Shown here: positions 52,814 to 64,000 of the stretch, one piece after another
Position numbering within the stretch: position 1 is the first letter of the stretch
Layout of the letters: each line of letters begins with the position of its first letter
Notes under the pieces: model-generated
What the model saw: only the letters and a program-made list of their open reading frames with translations
What the model was told of the DNA's origin: nothing
The model's database searches: none
Assembly (NCBI RefSeq): GCF_003003175.1
Contig: NZ_PVTY01000003.1
Location: forward strand, 1-64,000
DNA: 64,000 nucleotides
Reading direction: 5' to 3'
Source of the DNA: Nesterenkonia sandarakina
GTDB taxonomy: Bacteria > Actinomycetota > Actinomycetes > Actinomycetales > Micrococcaceae
Program-made: the position numbers and the translations under genes

Positions 52814-54079
52814 GTGGATCCCCTGCTCATCGCCGCACTGTCCGGCGTCGTCGGCCTGGCACTGGGCGTTGTCGGCATGTATGCCTTCCGCGTCAGTGAG
52901 AAGCAGCGCGGCGCCGGCATCGATGTGGACGAACCCTCGATGCCCGCCGGCGCCACCGAGGTGCTTGCCTCGCTGGGGCTGGCCTATATCGTCGTGGACA
53001 CCGTGGACGGGGTGGTGCGCGCCAATCCCGCCGCCTACGCCTTCGGCCTGGTCCGCGGACACACCGTGGTCCATCAGCAGCTCCTGAAGCTCACTGCCCG
53101 AGTCCGCGGGGACGGGGTGATCATCGACCAAGAGCACGAGCTGGCCCGCGGGCTGCAGGGGGAGACCTCCCTGGTCGTGCACCTGCGCGTGGCCCCGCTG
53201 GGAGATGAGTACATCCTGGTCCTCGCCGATGACCGCACCGAGTTCTCCCGGATCGAGGCGGTGCGCAACGACTTCGTCGCCAACGTCTCCCACGAGCTGA
53301 AGACCCCGGTCGGGGCGATCTCGCTGCTGGCCGAGACCATCGAGGACGCAGCCGACGACGACGTCGCCGTCCGGCGCTTCACCCAGCGTCTGCACAAGGA
53401 ATCCCGCCGGCTCGCGGCGCTGGTCCAGGACATCATCGAGCTCTCCCGGGTGCAGGGCAAGAACGTGGTCCATGCCGGCCGCCCGGTGGATTTGGAGGAC
53501 GTCATCGCCGACGCCGCGGACCGCTCCCGGCTGCCGGCCGAGGCGAAGAACATCGAGCTCAAGATCGGCGGCGCGCTGCCGCACCGGGTCCACGGCGACG
53601 CGGACCAGCTCGCCATGGCGTTCCGGAATCTGATCGACAACGCGGTGCGCTACTCCCCGGAGTCCACCCGGGTCGGCATCGGGCTCTCCAGCCGCGACGG
53701 GATCGCCCAGGTCACCATCACCGACCAGGGGATCGGCATCGCCAAGGAGGACCAGGAGCGGATCTTCGAACGCTTCTACCGGGTCGACGCCGCCCGTTCC
53801 CGGCAGACCGGCGGCACCGGACTGGGTCTGAGCATCGTGAAGCACGTGATCACCAACCACGGCGGCGAGGTCGCGCTGTGGTCCCAGCAGGGGAGGGGCT
53901 CCACGTTCACCGTGCGCCTGCCCGAGCTCGACGAGAGCCTCGACACCCTCGAAGGGCTCGGCCGCGGCCTGGCCGAGCTGCCCGAGGCCACCGTTCGCAC
54001 CGCCATACATCGTTCTGCCTCGCGTCACAGTGCAGAGAATCCGGCACCCCAGCGGGCCGGCGAAGGAGGAAACGCGTGA
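52814..54079 (+). CDS. senX3: Sensor histidine kinase of the phosphate response
   Basis: The 421-residue kinase has one N-terminal TM helix (about 5-26), a PAS-like region (about 47-140), a dimerisation domain with phospho-acceptor His160 (FVANVSHELKTPVGAI), and a HATPase domain with NLIDNAVRYS, DQGIGI, FERFYRVD and GGTGLGLSIVKH. A single TM helix plus PAS-like segment is the SenX3 layout. The last 40 residues are polar. It overlaps regX3 by 4 nt. Confidence 0.94.
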   Translation: MDPLLIAALSGVVGLALGVVGMYAFRVSEKQRGAGIDVDEPSMPAGATEVLASLGLAYIVVDTVDGVVRANPAAYAFGLVRGHTVVHQQLLKLTARVRGDGVIIDQEHELARGLQGETSLVVHLRVAPLGDEYILVLADDRTEFSRIEAVRNDFVANVSHELKTPVGAISLLAETIEDAADDDVAVRRFTQRLHKESRRLAALVQDIIELSRVQGKNVVHAGRPVDLEDVIADAADRSRLPAEAKNIELKIGGALPHRVHGDADQLAMAFRNLIDNAVRYSPESTRVGIGLSSRDGIAQVTITDQGIGIAKEDQERIFERFYRVDAARSRQTGGTGLGLSIVKHVITNHGGEVALWSQQGRGSTFTVRLPELDESLDTLEGLGRGLAELPEATVRTAIHRSASRHSAENPAPQRAGEGGNA

Positions 54080-54756
54080 CCAGAATTCTGCTCGTCGAGG
54101 ATGAACCCTCATTCTCGGAGGCCCTGTCCTACACCCTCGAGAAGGAGGGCTACGACGTCGTCGTCGCGGAGAACGGCCTCGACGCCGTCGAGATCTTCAC
54201 CCGGGAGGGTGCCGACCTCGTCCTGCTGGACCTGATGCTCCCCGGCCAGTCCGGCACCGAGGTCTGCCGGCAGATCCGGCTGCAGTCCAATGTTCCGGTG
54301 ATCATGCTCACGGCGAAGGACTCCGAGATCGACAAGGTGGTGGGCCTGGAGCTCGGCGCCGACGACTACGTCACCAAGCCCTACTCCTCCCGCGAGCTGC
54401 TCGCCCGGGTCCGTGCGGTGCTGCGCCGCCGGGTCGAGACCGAGGTCGACGACGGCTCGATGGTCACCGCGGGACCGGTGAGCATGGACATCGAACGCCA
54501 CACCGTGGAGGTCCAGGGCACGCCGCTGAGCCTGCCGCTGAAGGAGTTCGAGCTCCTGGAGATGCTGCTGCGCAACGCCGGACGCGTGCTCACCCGGGGC
54601 CAGCTCATCGACCGGGTCTGGGGCTCGGACTACGTCGGAGACACCAAGACCCTCGACGTCCACGTCAAACGGCTCCGCGCGAAGATCGAGCCCGACCCCT
54701 CGCGTCCGGAGTACCTGATCACCGTCCGCGGGCTGGGCTACAAATTTGAGTCCTGA
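54076..54756 (+). CDS. regX3: Response regulator of the phosphate response
   Basis: The 226-residue protein has a receiver domain with acidic pocket VEDE, phospho-acceptor Asp52 (LLDLMLPG), Thr/Lys switch residues (LTAKD, VTKPYS), and an OmpR-type winged helix with LKEFELLEMLLRNAGRV and DVHVKRLRAKIE. GTG 54076 overlaps the senX3 stop (GTGA) and has AAGGAGG upstream. It likely binds the PHO box between phoU and senX3. Confidence 0.95.
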   Translation: MTRILLVEDEPSFSEALSYTLEKEGYDVVVAENGLDAVEIFTREGADLVLLDLMLPGQSGTEVCRQIRLQSNVPVIMLTAKDSEIDKVVGLELGADDYVTKPYSSRELLARVRAVLRRRVETEVDDGSMVTAGPVSMDIERHTVEVQGTPLSLPLKEFELLEMLLRNAGRVLTRGQLIDRVWGSDYVGDTKTLDVHVKRLRAKIEPDPSRPEYLITVRGLGYKFES

Positions 54757-54766
54757 ACCGGGTCGG

Positions 54767-54772
54767 TAGACT
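54767..54772 (+). promoter_or_regulatory. Candidate -10 element of purH
   Basis: TAGACT is 41 bp upstream of the purH ATG, leaving a short leader that contains the Shine-Dalgarno sequence, unlike the leaderless genes. Confidence 0.4.
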
Positions 54773-54813
54773 GGACCAGGTCCCCCCAGCGTCGTCCCCT
54801 CAGAGGAGTGTGC

Positions 54814-56505
54814 ATGAGCACCGTCAGCGATTCCGCAGCGCAGAACACCCCCGCAGCTGCACCGTCGGGCACCTCCGGCGCCCAGGCCCGCCAGCCGATC
54901 CGACGCGCACTGATCTCGGTCTATGACAAGACCGGGTTGGAGGACCTCGCCACAGGTCTCCACGCTGCCGGGGTCGAGATCGTCTCCACCGGCTCCACCG
55001 CCAAGCGCATCGCCGGCGCCGGGATCCCCGTGGTGGAGGTCTCCGAGGTCACCGGCTTCGCCGAATGCCTCGACGGCCGGGTCAAGACCCTGCACCCCCG
55101 CGTGCACGCCGGAATCCTGGCCGACCGACGCCGTGAGGACCACCGGGCGCAGCTGGAGGAGCTCGAGATCGAGCCCTTCGACCTGGTCGTGGTGAACCTC
55201 TACCCCTTCGCCGACACCGTCGCCTCCGGAGCGGCCGAGGATCAGATCGTCGAGCAGATCGACATCGGCGGTCCCTCGATGGTCCGCGCCGCCGCCAAGA
55301 ACCACGCCTCCGTGGCCGTGGTGGTGGACCCGCTGCGCTACCACGACATCATCTCCGCGGCCTCGGCCGGAGGCTTCACGCTCGCCGCCCGGCAGCGCCT
55401 GGCGGCCCTGGCCTTCGCGCACACCGCCGCCTATGACACCGCCGTCGCGCGCTGGACCTCCCAGCAGTTCGACGACGACTTCGACGCCTCCTCCGTGCCC
55501 GCCTCGCCGCTGAACCGCACCGAGAAGAAGCTGAACTTCCCGCCCTACGCCGGGCTCGCGCTGCAGCGCCTGGACACCCTGCGCTACGGCGAGAACGCGC
55601 ACCAGCCCGCCGCCCTCTACGCCGACTCCAGCGCCCGCCCGGGTCTGGCCCAGGCCGAGACCCTGCACGGCAAGGCGATGAGCTACAACAACTACGTCGA
55701 CGCCGACGCCGCGGTGCGCACCGCCTTCGACTTCGCCCAGCCCGCCGTGGCGATCATCAAGCATGCCAACCCCTGCGGCGTGGCCGTCGGATCGTCCGTG
55801 GCCGAGGCTCACCGCACCGCCCATGCCTGCGACCCGCTCTCCGCCTTCGGCGGGGTCATCGCGGCGAACCGCACCGTGACCGCAGAGATGGCCAAGACCG
55901 TCTCGGAGATCTTCACCGAGGTCGTCGTCGCGCCCGCCTTCGAGGAGGAGGCGCTCGCGATCCTGACCAAGAAGAAGAACATCCGACTGCTGCGCCTGCC
56001 CGAAGGCCACCGCCGCGACCGGGTGGAGTACAAGCAGATCTCCGGCGGCATGCTGCTCCAGGCCTCCGACGCGGTGGACGCCGAGGGTGACACCCCCTCG
56101 GGCTGGAAGCTGGTCTCCGGCGAGGCCGCCGACGAGCAGATGCTCGCCGACCTGGACTTCGCCTGGCGGGCGATCCGCTCGGTGAAGTCCAACGCGATCC
56201 TGCTGACGAAGAACCAGGCCACGGTCGGGATCGGCATGGGTCAGGTCAACCGGCTGGACTCCTGCCGGCTCGCCGTCCAGCGCGCGAACACCCTGGGCGG
56301 AGACGGGGTGGAGCGGGCCCGCGGGTCCGTGGCCGCCTCCGACGCGTTCTTCCCGTTCGCCGACGGGCTGCAGAGCCTGATCACCGCCGGAGTGCGCGCC
56401 GTCGTGCAGCCCGGCGGATCCCAGCGCGACGAGGAGGTCATCTCCGCAGCTCGCGAGGCCGGCCTGACCATGTACCTCACCGGCACCCGCCACTTCTTCC
56501 ACTGA
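54814..56505 (+). CDS. purH: Bifunctional AICAR transformylase/IMP cyclohydrolase
   Basis: The 563-residue enzyme performs the last two steps of IMP synthesis. The N-terminal cyclohydrolase part (about 30-230) has [25 protein letters not shown] and [16 protein letters not shown]. The C-terminal transformylase has [11 protein letters not shown] with the catalytic Lys-His, and [11 protein letters not shown]. Residues 1-28 are a short Ala/Ser-rich extension. ATG 54814 has GAGGAG 6 nt upstream; GTG 54808 is an in-frame alternative two codons earlier. Confidence 0.96.
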   Translation: MSTVSDSAAQNTPAAAPSGTSGAQARQPIRRALISVYDKTGLEDLATGLHAAGVEIVSTGSTAKRIAGAGIPVVEVSEVTGFAECLDGRVKTLHPRVHAGILADRRREDHRAQLEELEIEPFDLVVVNLYPFADTVASGAAEDQIVEQIDIGGPSMVRAAAKNHASVAVVVDPLRYHDIISAASAGGFTLAARQRLAALAFAHTAAYDTAVARWTSQQFDDDFDASSVPASPLNRTEKKLNFPPYAGLALQRLDTLRYGENAHQPAALYADSSARPGLAQAETLHGKAMSYNNYVDADAAVRTAFDFAQPAVAIIKHANPCGVAVGSSVAEAHRTAHACDPLSAFGGVIAANRTVTAEMAKTVSEIFTEVVVAPAFEEEALAILTKKKNIRLLRLPEGHRRDRVEYKQISGGMLLQASDAVDAEGDTPSGWKLVSGEAADEQMLADLDFAWRAIRSVKSNAILLTKNQATVGIGMGQVNRLDSCRLAVQRANTLGGDGVERARGSVAASDAFFPFADGLQSLITAGVRAVVQPGGSQRDEEVISAAREAGLTMYLTGTRHFFH

Positions 56506-56638
56506 TCGGCCCATCTTCACCGATCGACACCTCGGCTGATCACCCCCGCTGCCGACCTGATCCGCGGCCGGACCGCATGCCCCGGCCGCGGGGCCGGCCG
56601 CCCTATGCCTGCTCGGCACCCTCGAAAGGGTGGAACCC

Positions 56639-57973
56639 GTGAACGAACTGCTTGACGAGCTGGAAGACATGATCCGTGAGGAGCGCCTCACGGACCTGCG
56701 CCACGCCCTGGAAGAGCTCAACGTCGGCGACATCGTCGACTTCCTGGAACGCCTGGGCGTGAAGGACCGCGCGGTGGCCTTCCGGCTGCTCTCCAAGGGC
56801 ACCGCGGTCGAGGCGTTCGACCTGCTCGACCAGGCGCTGCAGGGCGAGATCATCGAGGGCCTCAAAGACGCCGAGGTCGCGCACTACTTCGAGTCACTGG
56901 ACCCCGATGACCGGGTCCGGCTGATGGATGAGCTGCCCGCCTCGGTGGCCCGCCGGATGATGCGCCACCTGGATCCGCGCGAGCGCAGCCTGACCAGCAT
57001 CGTGCTGGGCTACCCCAACGGCACCATCGGACGCGAGATGAGCCCGGAGTTCGTCGCGATCCCGGAGCACTGGACCGTCGCCGAGGCGATGGAGAAGGTC
57101 AGCAAGGCCGGCGAGGACGCCGAGACGCTCTACACCCTGCCCGTGGTGGACCCGGGTCGGCTGCTCAAGGGCGTCGTCTCGCTGCGCGACCTGGTCAGCA
57201 ACAGCCCAGACACCCCCATCGCGGACCTGATGCGCGAGGCCGACTCGGTCGACGCCGATCACGACGCCGAGGACGCCGCCCGCATGTGCGCCGACCGCAA
57301 GCACCTCGCCGTGCCGGTCACCGACTCCGAACACCGGGTGGTCGGGATCTTCACGGTCGACGACGCGCTGGACATCCTCGAGCGCGCCGAATCCGAGGAC
57401 GCCGCCCGCCACGGCGGCGCCGAGCCGCTGAACCGTCCCTACCTCTCCACCCCGGTGCTGCAGATCATGCGCTCCCGCGTGGTGTGGCTCCTGGTCCTGG
57501 CGCTGGGTGCCGCGCTCACCGTGCAGGTGCTCGACGTCTTCGAGGGCGCCATCGAATCCATGGTGGTGCTCAGCCTGTTCGTGCCGCTGCTGATCGGCAC
57601 CGGCGGCAACTCCGGCAACCAGGCCGCCACCACGGTCACCCGTGCCCTGGCGCTGGGTGACGTGGGCACCCGTGACGTGTTCAAGGTGCTCTGGCGCGAG
57701 GTCCGGGTGGGCATCACCCTGGGTGCGACCCTCGGAGTGCTGGGCTTCCTGGTCGCGGGGCTCTTCTACGGCTGGGACCTGGGCATCGTCGTCGGGCTGA
57801 CCCTGCTGTCCATCTGCACCCTGGCCGCCTCCGTGGGCGGGCTCATGCCGCTGCTGGGCAAGAAGCTCGGCGCCGACCCGGCAGTCTTCGCCAACCCGTT
57901 CATCTCCACCTTCGTGGACGCCACCGGACTCATCGTGTACTTCATGATCGCCCGCGCCGTGCTGGGAATCTGA
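56639..57973 (+). CDS. mgtE: Magnesium transporter MgtE
   Basis: The 444-residue channel has an N-domain (about 1-120), a CBS pair (about 125-245; LYTLPVVD and LAVPVTDSEHRVVGIFTVDDALD), and five TM helices from about 270 with GTGGNSGNQAATT (pore region) and FISTFVDATGLIVYF. Mg2+ binding to the N and CBS domains gates the pore in the family. GTG 56639 is chosen because AAAGG fits it better than GTG 56630. No M-box-like leader fits in the 133-bp gap. Confidence 0.94.
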   Translation: MNELLDELEDMIREERLTDLRHALEELNVGDIVDFLERLGVKDRAVAFRLLSKGTAVEAFDLLDQALQGEIIEGLKDAEVAHYFESLDPDDRVRLMDELPASVARRMMRHLDPRERSLTSIVLGYPNGTIGREMSPEFVAIPEHWTVAEAMEKVSKAGEDAETLYTLPVVDPGRLLKGVVSLRDLVSNSPDTPIADLMREADSVDADHDAEDAARMCADRKHLAVPVTDSEHRVVGIFTVDDALDILERAESEDAARHGGAEPLNRPYLSTPVLQIMRSRVVWLLVLALGAALTVQVLDVFEGAIESMVVLSLFVPLLIGTGGNSGNQAATTVTRALALGDVGTRDVFKVLWREVRVGITLGATLGVLGFLVAGLFYGWDLGIVVGLTLLSICTLAASVGGLMPLLGKKLGADPAVFANPFISTFVDATGLIVYFMIARAVLGI

Positions 57974-58004
57974 TCGCCCGGGCCAGCAGGGCCATCTGAG
58001 GTAG

Positions 58005-60275
<2,271 letters not shown>

Positions 60276-60292
60276 TCCGTCCCGGCGTCTCA

Positions 60293-60353
60293 CCCGCCGC
60301 TGACCGGTTCTGTCGGGCCTGACCTGGGCCTGGCAGAACATGGCAGCGGCGGG
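60293..60353 (+). other. Large composite hairpin after icd
   Basis: CCCGCCGCTG (60293-60302) pairs with CAGCGGCGGG (60344-60353), and inside it GTTCTG (60307-60312) pairs with CAGAAC (60334-60339). There is no T tract. It could be a terminator or a structured element before the next gene. Confidence 0.5.
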
Positions 60354-60394
60354 GAATGCGCCGTGTGGGGGAGCGGTCATGACAGGATGAATCC

Positions 60395-61312
60395 ATGACT
60401 TCTCGACTCCACATCATGCCCCAAGGCGACGCCGAGCTTCTGGCCGGGCTGCGCGAGCAGGGCGCCGACATCGTCGGTCACGATGAACAGCCCGCGGGCA
60501 TCATCGTCACCGGCATGTTCAAGAAGCTCAACCTCACCGAGGTCCTCGAGGCGAACCCCCAGGTGAGGTGGGTCCAGCTGCCCAGCGCCGGCATCGAGCT
60601 CTATGCCGAGATCCTCACCCGGTTCCCCGACCTGACCTGGACCTCCGCCAAGGGCTCCTACGCCAAGCCCGTCGGCGAACACGCACTGGCCCTGACCCTC
60701 GCCGCACTGCGCGGGCTCAAGGTCCGCGCCCTGGCGAGCAGCTGGGGCACCGAGGGTGGGATCTCGCTGAACGGGCTGCGCTGCGTCGTCGTCGGCGGAG
60801 GTGGTGTCGCGGCGGAGATCGTCCGGCTCTACAAGGCCTTCGACACCCACGTCACTGTGGTGCGACGCACCGCAGAGCCGGTGGAGCACGCCGATGTCAC
60901 TGTGGCCTTCGACGGCCTCGATGAGGCCCTGAAGGGTGCCGAGGTCGTGGCACTCGCGGCAGCGGCGACCCCCACCACCCGACACCTGCTCAACGCCGAC
61001 CGGCTGGCGCTGCTGGCCGAGGGTGCCGTGGTCGCCAACGTCGGCCGCGGAAGCCTGGTGGACCAGGCAGCGCTCGTCGAGGCGCTGACCACCGGCACCC
61101 TGCGCGGCGCCGGCCTCGACGTCACCGATCCCGAGCCGCTTCCCGAGTCCGACCCGCTCTGGTCCTTGGAGAACTGCCTGATCACCCCGCACACCGCCGA
61201 CACCACCGAGATGGTGGTGCCGCTGCTGCGTGAACGGATCCTGGCCAACCACCGCCGCTTCACCGCCGGGGAGCCGATGCTGGGCCTGGTCGATCCCGCT
61301 CAGGGTTACTGA
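60395..61312 (+). CDS. D-isomer-specific 2-hydroxyacid dehydrogenase
   Basis: The 305-residue NAD(P)-dependent enzyme has a Rossmann loop VVGGGGVAAEIVRL (about 132-145), ANVGRGSLVDQAALVEAL, LDVTDPEPLP and a C-terminal TPHTADT with the catalytic His. The loop lacks the usual GxGxxG spacing for a strict NAD site (GGGGVA), though this occurs in the family. Substrate is unknown. CAGGAT stands 6 nt before the ATG, a weak match to the leaderless pattern. Confidence 0.87.
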   Translation: MTSRLHIMPQGDAELLAGLREQGADIVGHDEQPAGIIVTGMFKKLNLTEVLEANPQVRWVQLPSAGIELYAEILTRFPDLTWTSAKGSYAKPVGEHALALTLAALRGLKVRALASSWGTEGGISLNGLRCVVVGGGGVAAEIVRLYKAFDTHVTVVRRTAEPVEHADVTVAFDGLDEALKGAEVVALAAAATPTTRHLLNADRLALLAEGAVVANVGRGSLVDQAALVEALTTGTLRGAGLDVTDPEPLPESDPLWSLENCLITPHTADTTEMVVPLLRERILANHRRFTAGEPMLGLVDPAQGY

Positions 61313-61366
61313 CCTCAGCAGCCTTCCCGTACGTCCCGATACCCTCCGGATCCCAGGAGTCACCTC

Positions 61367-61897
61367 ATGGCACATGTGCTCACCGTCAACGGACACACGC
61401 CCCAGATCGGTGAGCGCGTGTTCCTCGCCCCCACCGCCGCGATCACCGGAGAGGTCACCATGGCGGCTGACTCCTCCGCCTTCTACGGCGTCTCGGTCCG
61501 AGGCGACTCGGCCCCGATCGTCGTGGGCGAAGGGACGAACCTGCAGGACAACGCGGTGCTCCACGCCGACCCCGGTCACCCGTGTACCCTCGGCGCCGGG
61601 ATCTCGGTGGGGCACGCCGCGGTGGTCCATGGCTGCGCCGTGGGTGACGGATCGCTGATCGGGATGAGCGCGACCATCATGAACGGCGCCGTGATCGGCG
61701 AGCAGAGCCTGATCGCCGCCGGCGCGGTGGTGCTCGAAGGTACGCAGATCCCGCCGCGATCGCTGGTCGCCGGGGTCCCCGCGAAGGTCCGGCGTGAGCT
61801 CAGCGAGGAGGAGATCGCCGGGCTGCGCAGCAACGCCGAGGTCTACCTGGGCCACAAGGATGCGCACCGCGCGGCGCAGGGCGACGACGCCAGGTAA
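61367..61897 (+). CDS. Gamma-carbonic anhydrase family protein
   Basis: The 176-residue protein is a left-handed beta helix of hexapeptide repeats (IGERVFLAPTAAITGEVTM onwards) with three metal-ligand histidines, His66, His83 and His88, in the arrangement of gamma carbonic anhydrases (YrdA/PaaY-like). Many such proteins are of unproven activity. It is 54 nt after the dehydrogenase on the same strand and probably co-transcribed. Confidence 0.9.
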   Translation: MAHVLTVNGHTPQIGERVFLAPTAAITGEVTMAADSSAFYGVSVRGDSAPIVVGEGTNLQDNAVLHADPGHPCTLGAGISVGHAAVVHGCAVGDGSLIGMSATIMNGAVIGEQSLIAAGAVVLEGTQIPPRSLVAGVPAKVRRELSEEEIAGLRSNAEVYLGHKDAHRAAQGDDAR

Positions 61898-61977
61898 CAG
61901 TTCTCCCACGTCCAGGCGATCACCAGGGCACTCTCAGTAGCCTCTAGAGAAGCACACGAGACGAGAGGCACTCGCAC

Positions 61978-62943
61978 ATGACCATCTACGGGTTCCACGC
62001 ATCACAGGAACAGATCGCCCCCTCCCAGCTGCTGCGCGACGTTCAGCACGCCGAGACGGTCGGATTCCAGGCCGCCATGAGCTCGGACCACTTCATGCCA
62101 TGGTCCCAGCGGCAGGGTCACTCGGGATTCACCCTCTCCTGGCTGGGCGCCGCACTCGCCACCACCGAGTTTCCCATCGGATCGGTGATCGCCCCCGGCC
62201 AGCGCTACCACCCCGCCATCGTCGCCCAAGCCACCGCCACCCTCGGAGAGATGTTCCCCGGCCGCTACTGGGCCGCCCTCGGCGCCGGACAGGCGATGAA
62301 CGAGCACGTCACCGGAGAGCTCTGGATGGACAAGGAGACCCGACGACGCCGGCTGCTCGAGTGCGCCGACATCATCTCCCGACTGCACCGCGGAGAACGC
62401 ATCATCAGCCACCGCGGATTCGTCAGCGTGGACGACGCCTACCTCTATGACCGCCCCGCAGAGCCCATCCCGCTCTACGCCACCTGCATCACCCCCGAGG
62501 CAGCGCGCCTCGCCGCCACCTGGGCCCACGGCATGATCACGCTGAACCAGCCCGATGACGCGCAGAACGAGGTGCTCAGCGCCTACCGGGAGGCCGGAGG
62601 CGAGGGCCCCGCGATGCTGCAGGTGCATCTCAGCTGGGCGAAGACCCGGGAAGAGGCCGACGCCATCGCCCACGACCAGTGGCGGACCAACGTCTTCGGC
62701 GCACCGCTGGACCAGGACCTGCCCACCCCTGAGCACTTCGACTCCGCCGCCGCCGAGGTCAGCCTCGAGACCGTGGCGAAGGCCGTCTGGATCTCCGCGG
62801 AGCCCGGCCAACTCGCCGAATGGATCAGCGCCGCCGTCGAGCCCGGCTTCGACCACGTCTACCTCCACCACGTGGGCCAGGAACAGCGGCCCTGGCTCGA
62901 TCTCGCCGGCGAGGCGATCCTCCCCGAACTGAAGGACGCCTGA
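61978..62943 (+). CDS. LLM-class flavin-dependent oxidoreductase (TIGR03885-like)
   Basis: The 321-residue protein has a luciferase-like TIM-barrel pattern: IYGFHASQEQIAPSQLLRDVQHAE at the start, SSDHFMPW, LGAGQAMNEHVTG and THMITL-like HGMITLN. As I recall, this subgroup (probable non-F420 flavin oxidoreductases) commonly neighbours trehalose synthase-type GH13 genes; that is the case here. Its TGA overlaps the next ATG by one base (TGATG). Function is not established. Confidence 0.85.
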   Translation: MTIYGFHASQEQIAPSQLLRDVQHAETVGFQAAMSSDHFMPWSQRQGHSGFTLSWLGAALATTEFPIGSVIAPGQRYHPAIVAQATATLGEMFPGRYWAALGAGQAMNEHVTGELWMDKETRRRRLLECADIISRLHRGERIISHRGFVSVDDAYLYDRPAEPIPLYATCITPEAARLAATWAHGMITLNQPDDAQNEVLSAYREAGGEGPAMLQVHLSWAKTREEADAIAHDQWRTNVFGAPLDQDLPTPEHFDSAAAEVSLETVAKAVWISAEPGQLAEWISAAVEPGFDHVYLHHVGQEQRPWLDLAGEAILPELKDA

Positions 62944-64000
62944 TGCGCATCACCGACACCGCAGACCTCTGGTACAAGAATGCCGTCATCTACTGCGTGG
63001 ACCTGGAGACCTATCTGGACTCCGACGGCGACGGGATCGGGGACCTTCCCGGGCTGACCCAGCGCATCGACTACCTCGCCGACGTCGGCGTCAGCTGCCT
63101 CTGGCTCATGCCCTTCTACCCCTCACCGCGCCGCGACAACGGCTATGACATCTCCGACATGTTCGGCGTCGACCCGCGCTACGGCGATCACGGTGACTTC
63201 GTGGAGCTGGTCCGGGTCGCCCACGACCGGGGCATCCGAGTGATCGTGGATCTCGTCATCAACCACACCTCGGACCAGCACCCCTGGTTCCGCCGGTCTC
63301 GGGCCTCCAAAGACAGCCCCTACCGAGACTTCTACGTCTGGCGCAGCGACACCCCGCCGGACACCTCCGAGGAGGCCATGTTTCCCGGCCAGGAGGATGG
63401 AATCTGGACCTACGACGAGAAGACCGAGGAGTGGTATCTGCACCACTTCCTGCACACCCAGCCAGACCTCAACACCGCCAACCCGCAGGTCCGCGAGGCG
63501 ATCACCAAGACCATGGGCTTCTGGCTCCAGCTCGGCGTGGACGGCTTCCGGGTCGACGCCGTGCCCTTCGCGATCAACCAGACCACGCTCACCGGCGCCG
63601 ATCAGCACGAGTTCGTGGAACCCCACGACTACCTGCGCACGCTGCGCGACTTCCTCCAACGCCGCTCCAGCGGCACCAGCTCCGCGATGATCCTCGGTGA
63701 GGTCAACCTCCCGCACCAGGACCAGCTCGCCTTCTTCGGCGGCGAGGACGGCGACCAGCTCACCATGCAGTTCGACTTCACCGTGAACCAGAAGACCTTC
63801 CTCTCCTTCGCCCGCGAAGACGCCAGGCCGCTCGCCGAGGCGCTCTCAGAGCGCCCGCAGAACCTCTCGGTCGAGACCCAGTACGCAAACTTCCTGCGCA
63901 ACCACGACGAGCTCACCCTCGACCTGCTTTCGGCCCAGGAGCGCGACGAGGTGCTCGACACCTTCGCCCCCGAGGAAGACATGCGCTTCGCCGGACGGGG
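62943..64000 (+). CDS. GH13 alpha-amylase-family enzyme, trehalose synthase-like (cut by window end)
   Basis: The frame is open from ATG 62943 to the end of the window (about 352 residues). It starts DLWYKNAVIYCVDLETYLDSDGDGIGDLPGL (in pieces), as in trehalose synthases and related GH13 enzymes. All three catalytic residues are visible: the nucleophile Asp in DGFRVDAVPF (about residue 203), the acid/base Glu in ILGEVN (about 252), and the Asp of LRNHDEL (about 320). Its start overlaps the upstream stop, indicating coupled translation. The C-terminal domains lie outside the window, so the exact activity is open. Confidence 0.9.
   Translation, partial: MRITDTADLWYKNAVIYCVDLETYLDSDGDGIGDLPGLTQRIDYLADVGVSCLWLMPFYPSPRRDNGYDISDMFGVDPRYGDHGDFVELVRVAHDRGIRVIVDLVINHTSDQHPWFRRSRASKDSPYRDFYVWRSDTPPDTSEEAMFPGQEDGIWTYDEKTEEWYLHHFLHTQPDLNTANPQVREAITKTMGFWLQLGVDGFRVDAVPFAINQTTLTGADQHEFVEPHDYLRTLRDFLQRRSSGTSSAMILGEVNLPHQDQLAFFGGEDGDQLTMQFDFTVNQKTFLSFAREDARPLAEALSERPQNLSVETQYANFLRNHDELTLDLLSAQERDEVLDTFAPEEDMRFAGR

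Noticed and set aside
56506-56638. Mg2+-sensing riboswitch (M-box) before mgtE
   Set aside because: The gap is only 133 bp, GC-rich and shows no recognisable M-box core.
54109-56865. A very long open frame antisense to regX3 and purH
   Set aside because: It is the mirror of codon bias in high-GC genes; its translation is low-complexity and the plus-strand genes are certain.

Overview
The window looks like chromosomal core DNA of a high-GC actinobacterium, most likely order Micrococcales and probably a Micrococcaceae-type genus such as Nesterenkonia or Arthrobacter. The genus is inference. The evidence is the base composition, GTP-type PEP carboxykinase, monomeric NADP isocitrate dehydrogenase, a SenX3-RegX3/PhoU phosphate system, DUF2516, tRNA genes without encoded CCA, and many apparently leaderless genes. 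I count 60 protein genes, including one cut by each edge, and four tRNA genes. I see no CRISPR array, prophage, rRNA or replication origin.

Layout. 1-330: C-terminal end of an IS481-type transposase, a terminator and a probable IS end beside tRNA-Ser(CGA). 0.5-2.3 kb: tadA-apt divergent from upp. 2.5-3.8 kb: orphan winged-helix regulator and sixA. 3.8-8.0 kb: fruR-fruK-fruA-ptsH, a fructose PTS operon in which every junction is a 4-nt overlap. 8.2-11.9 kb: universal stress protein, zinc alcohol dehydrogenase, DUF4389 membrane protein, tRNA-Arg(ACG). 12.3-19.6 kb: pckG, ureohydrolase, BCCT and DASS transporters, SDR. 19.8-24.4 kb: ThrE-type exporter, then davA and davB, which convert lysine to 5-aminovalerate. 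24.5-29.6 kb: SDR and a siderophore ABC operon with a candidate DtxR/IdeR box. 29.7-37.3 kb: manB, an acidic membrane-anchored protein, a Nei-type glycosylase, a TetR/MFS pair, small conserved proteins, a second MFS and tRNA-Ser(TGA). 37.3-44.7 kb: quinone oxidoreductase, Nudix, pentapeptide protein, aminotransferase, a glycolipid-binding-like protein, a ThDP enzyme paired with a cyclase-family hydrolase, tRNA-Thr(CGT). 44.8-54.8 kb: stress protein, tmk-holB-peptidase operon, a trans-sulfuration enzyme, DUF2516, gpmA, phoU divergent from senX3-regX3. 54.8-64 kb: purH, mgtE, icd, a D-2-hydroxyacid dehydrogenase, gamma carbonic anhydrase, and an LLM-class oxidoreductase coupled to a GH13 enzyme cut by the window end.

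Themes. Carbon flow is prominent (fructose PTS, pckG, gpmA, icd, dicarboxylate uptake). Two near-perfect CRP/GlxR-type palindromes suggest cAMP-type control of the orphan regulator and the DASS transporter. Thirteen genes share one start architecture, TANNNT then 6-7 nt then ATG/GTG, which implies widespread leaderless transcription and was used to choose starts. The least described items are the acidic protein at 31157 with two L7/L12-like helical segments, the orphan regulator at 2504, the convergent davA/davB pair, and the ThDP enzyme/cyclase pair.
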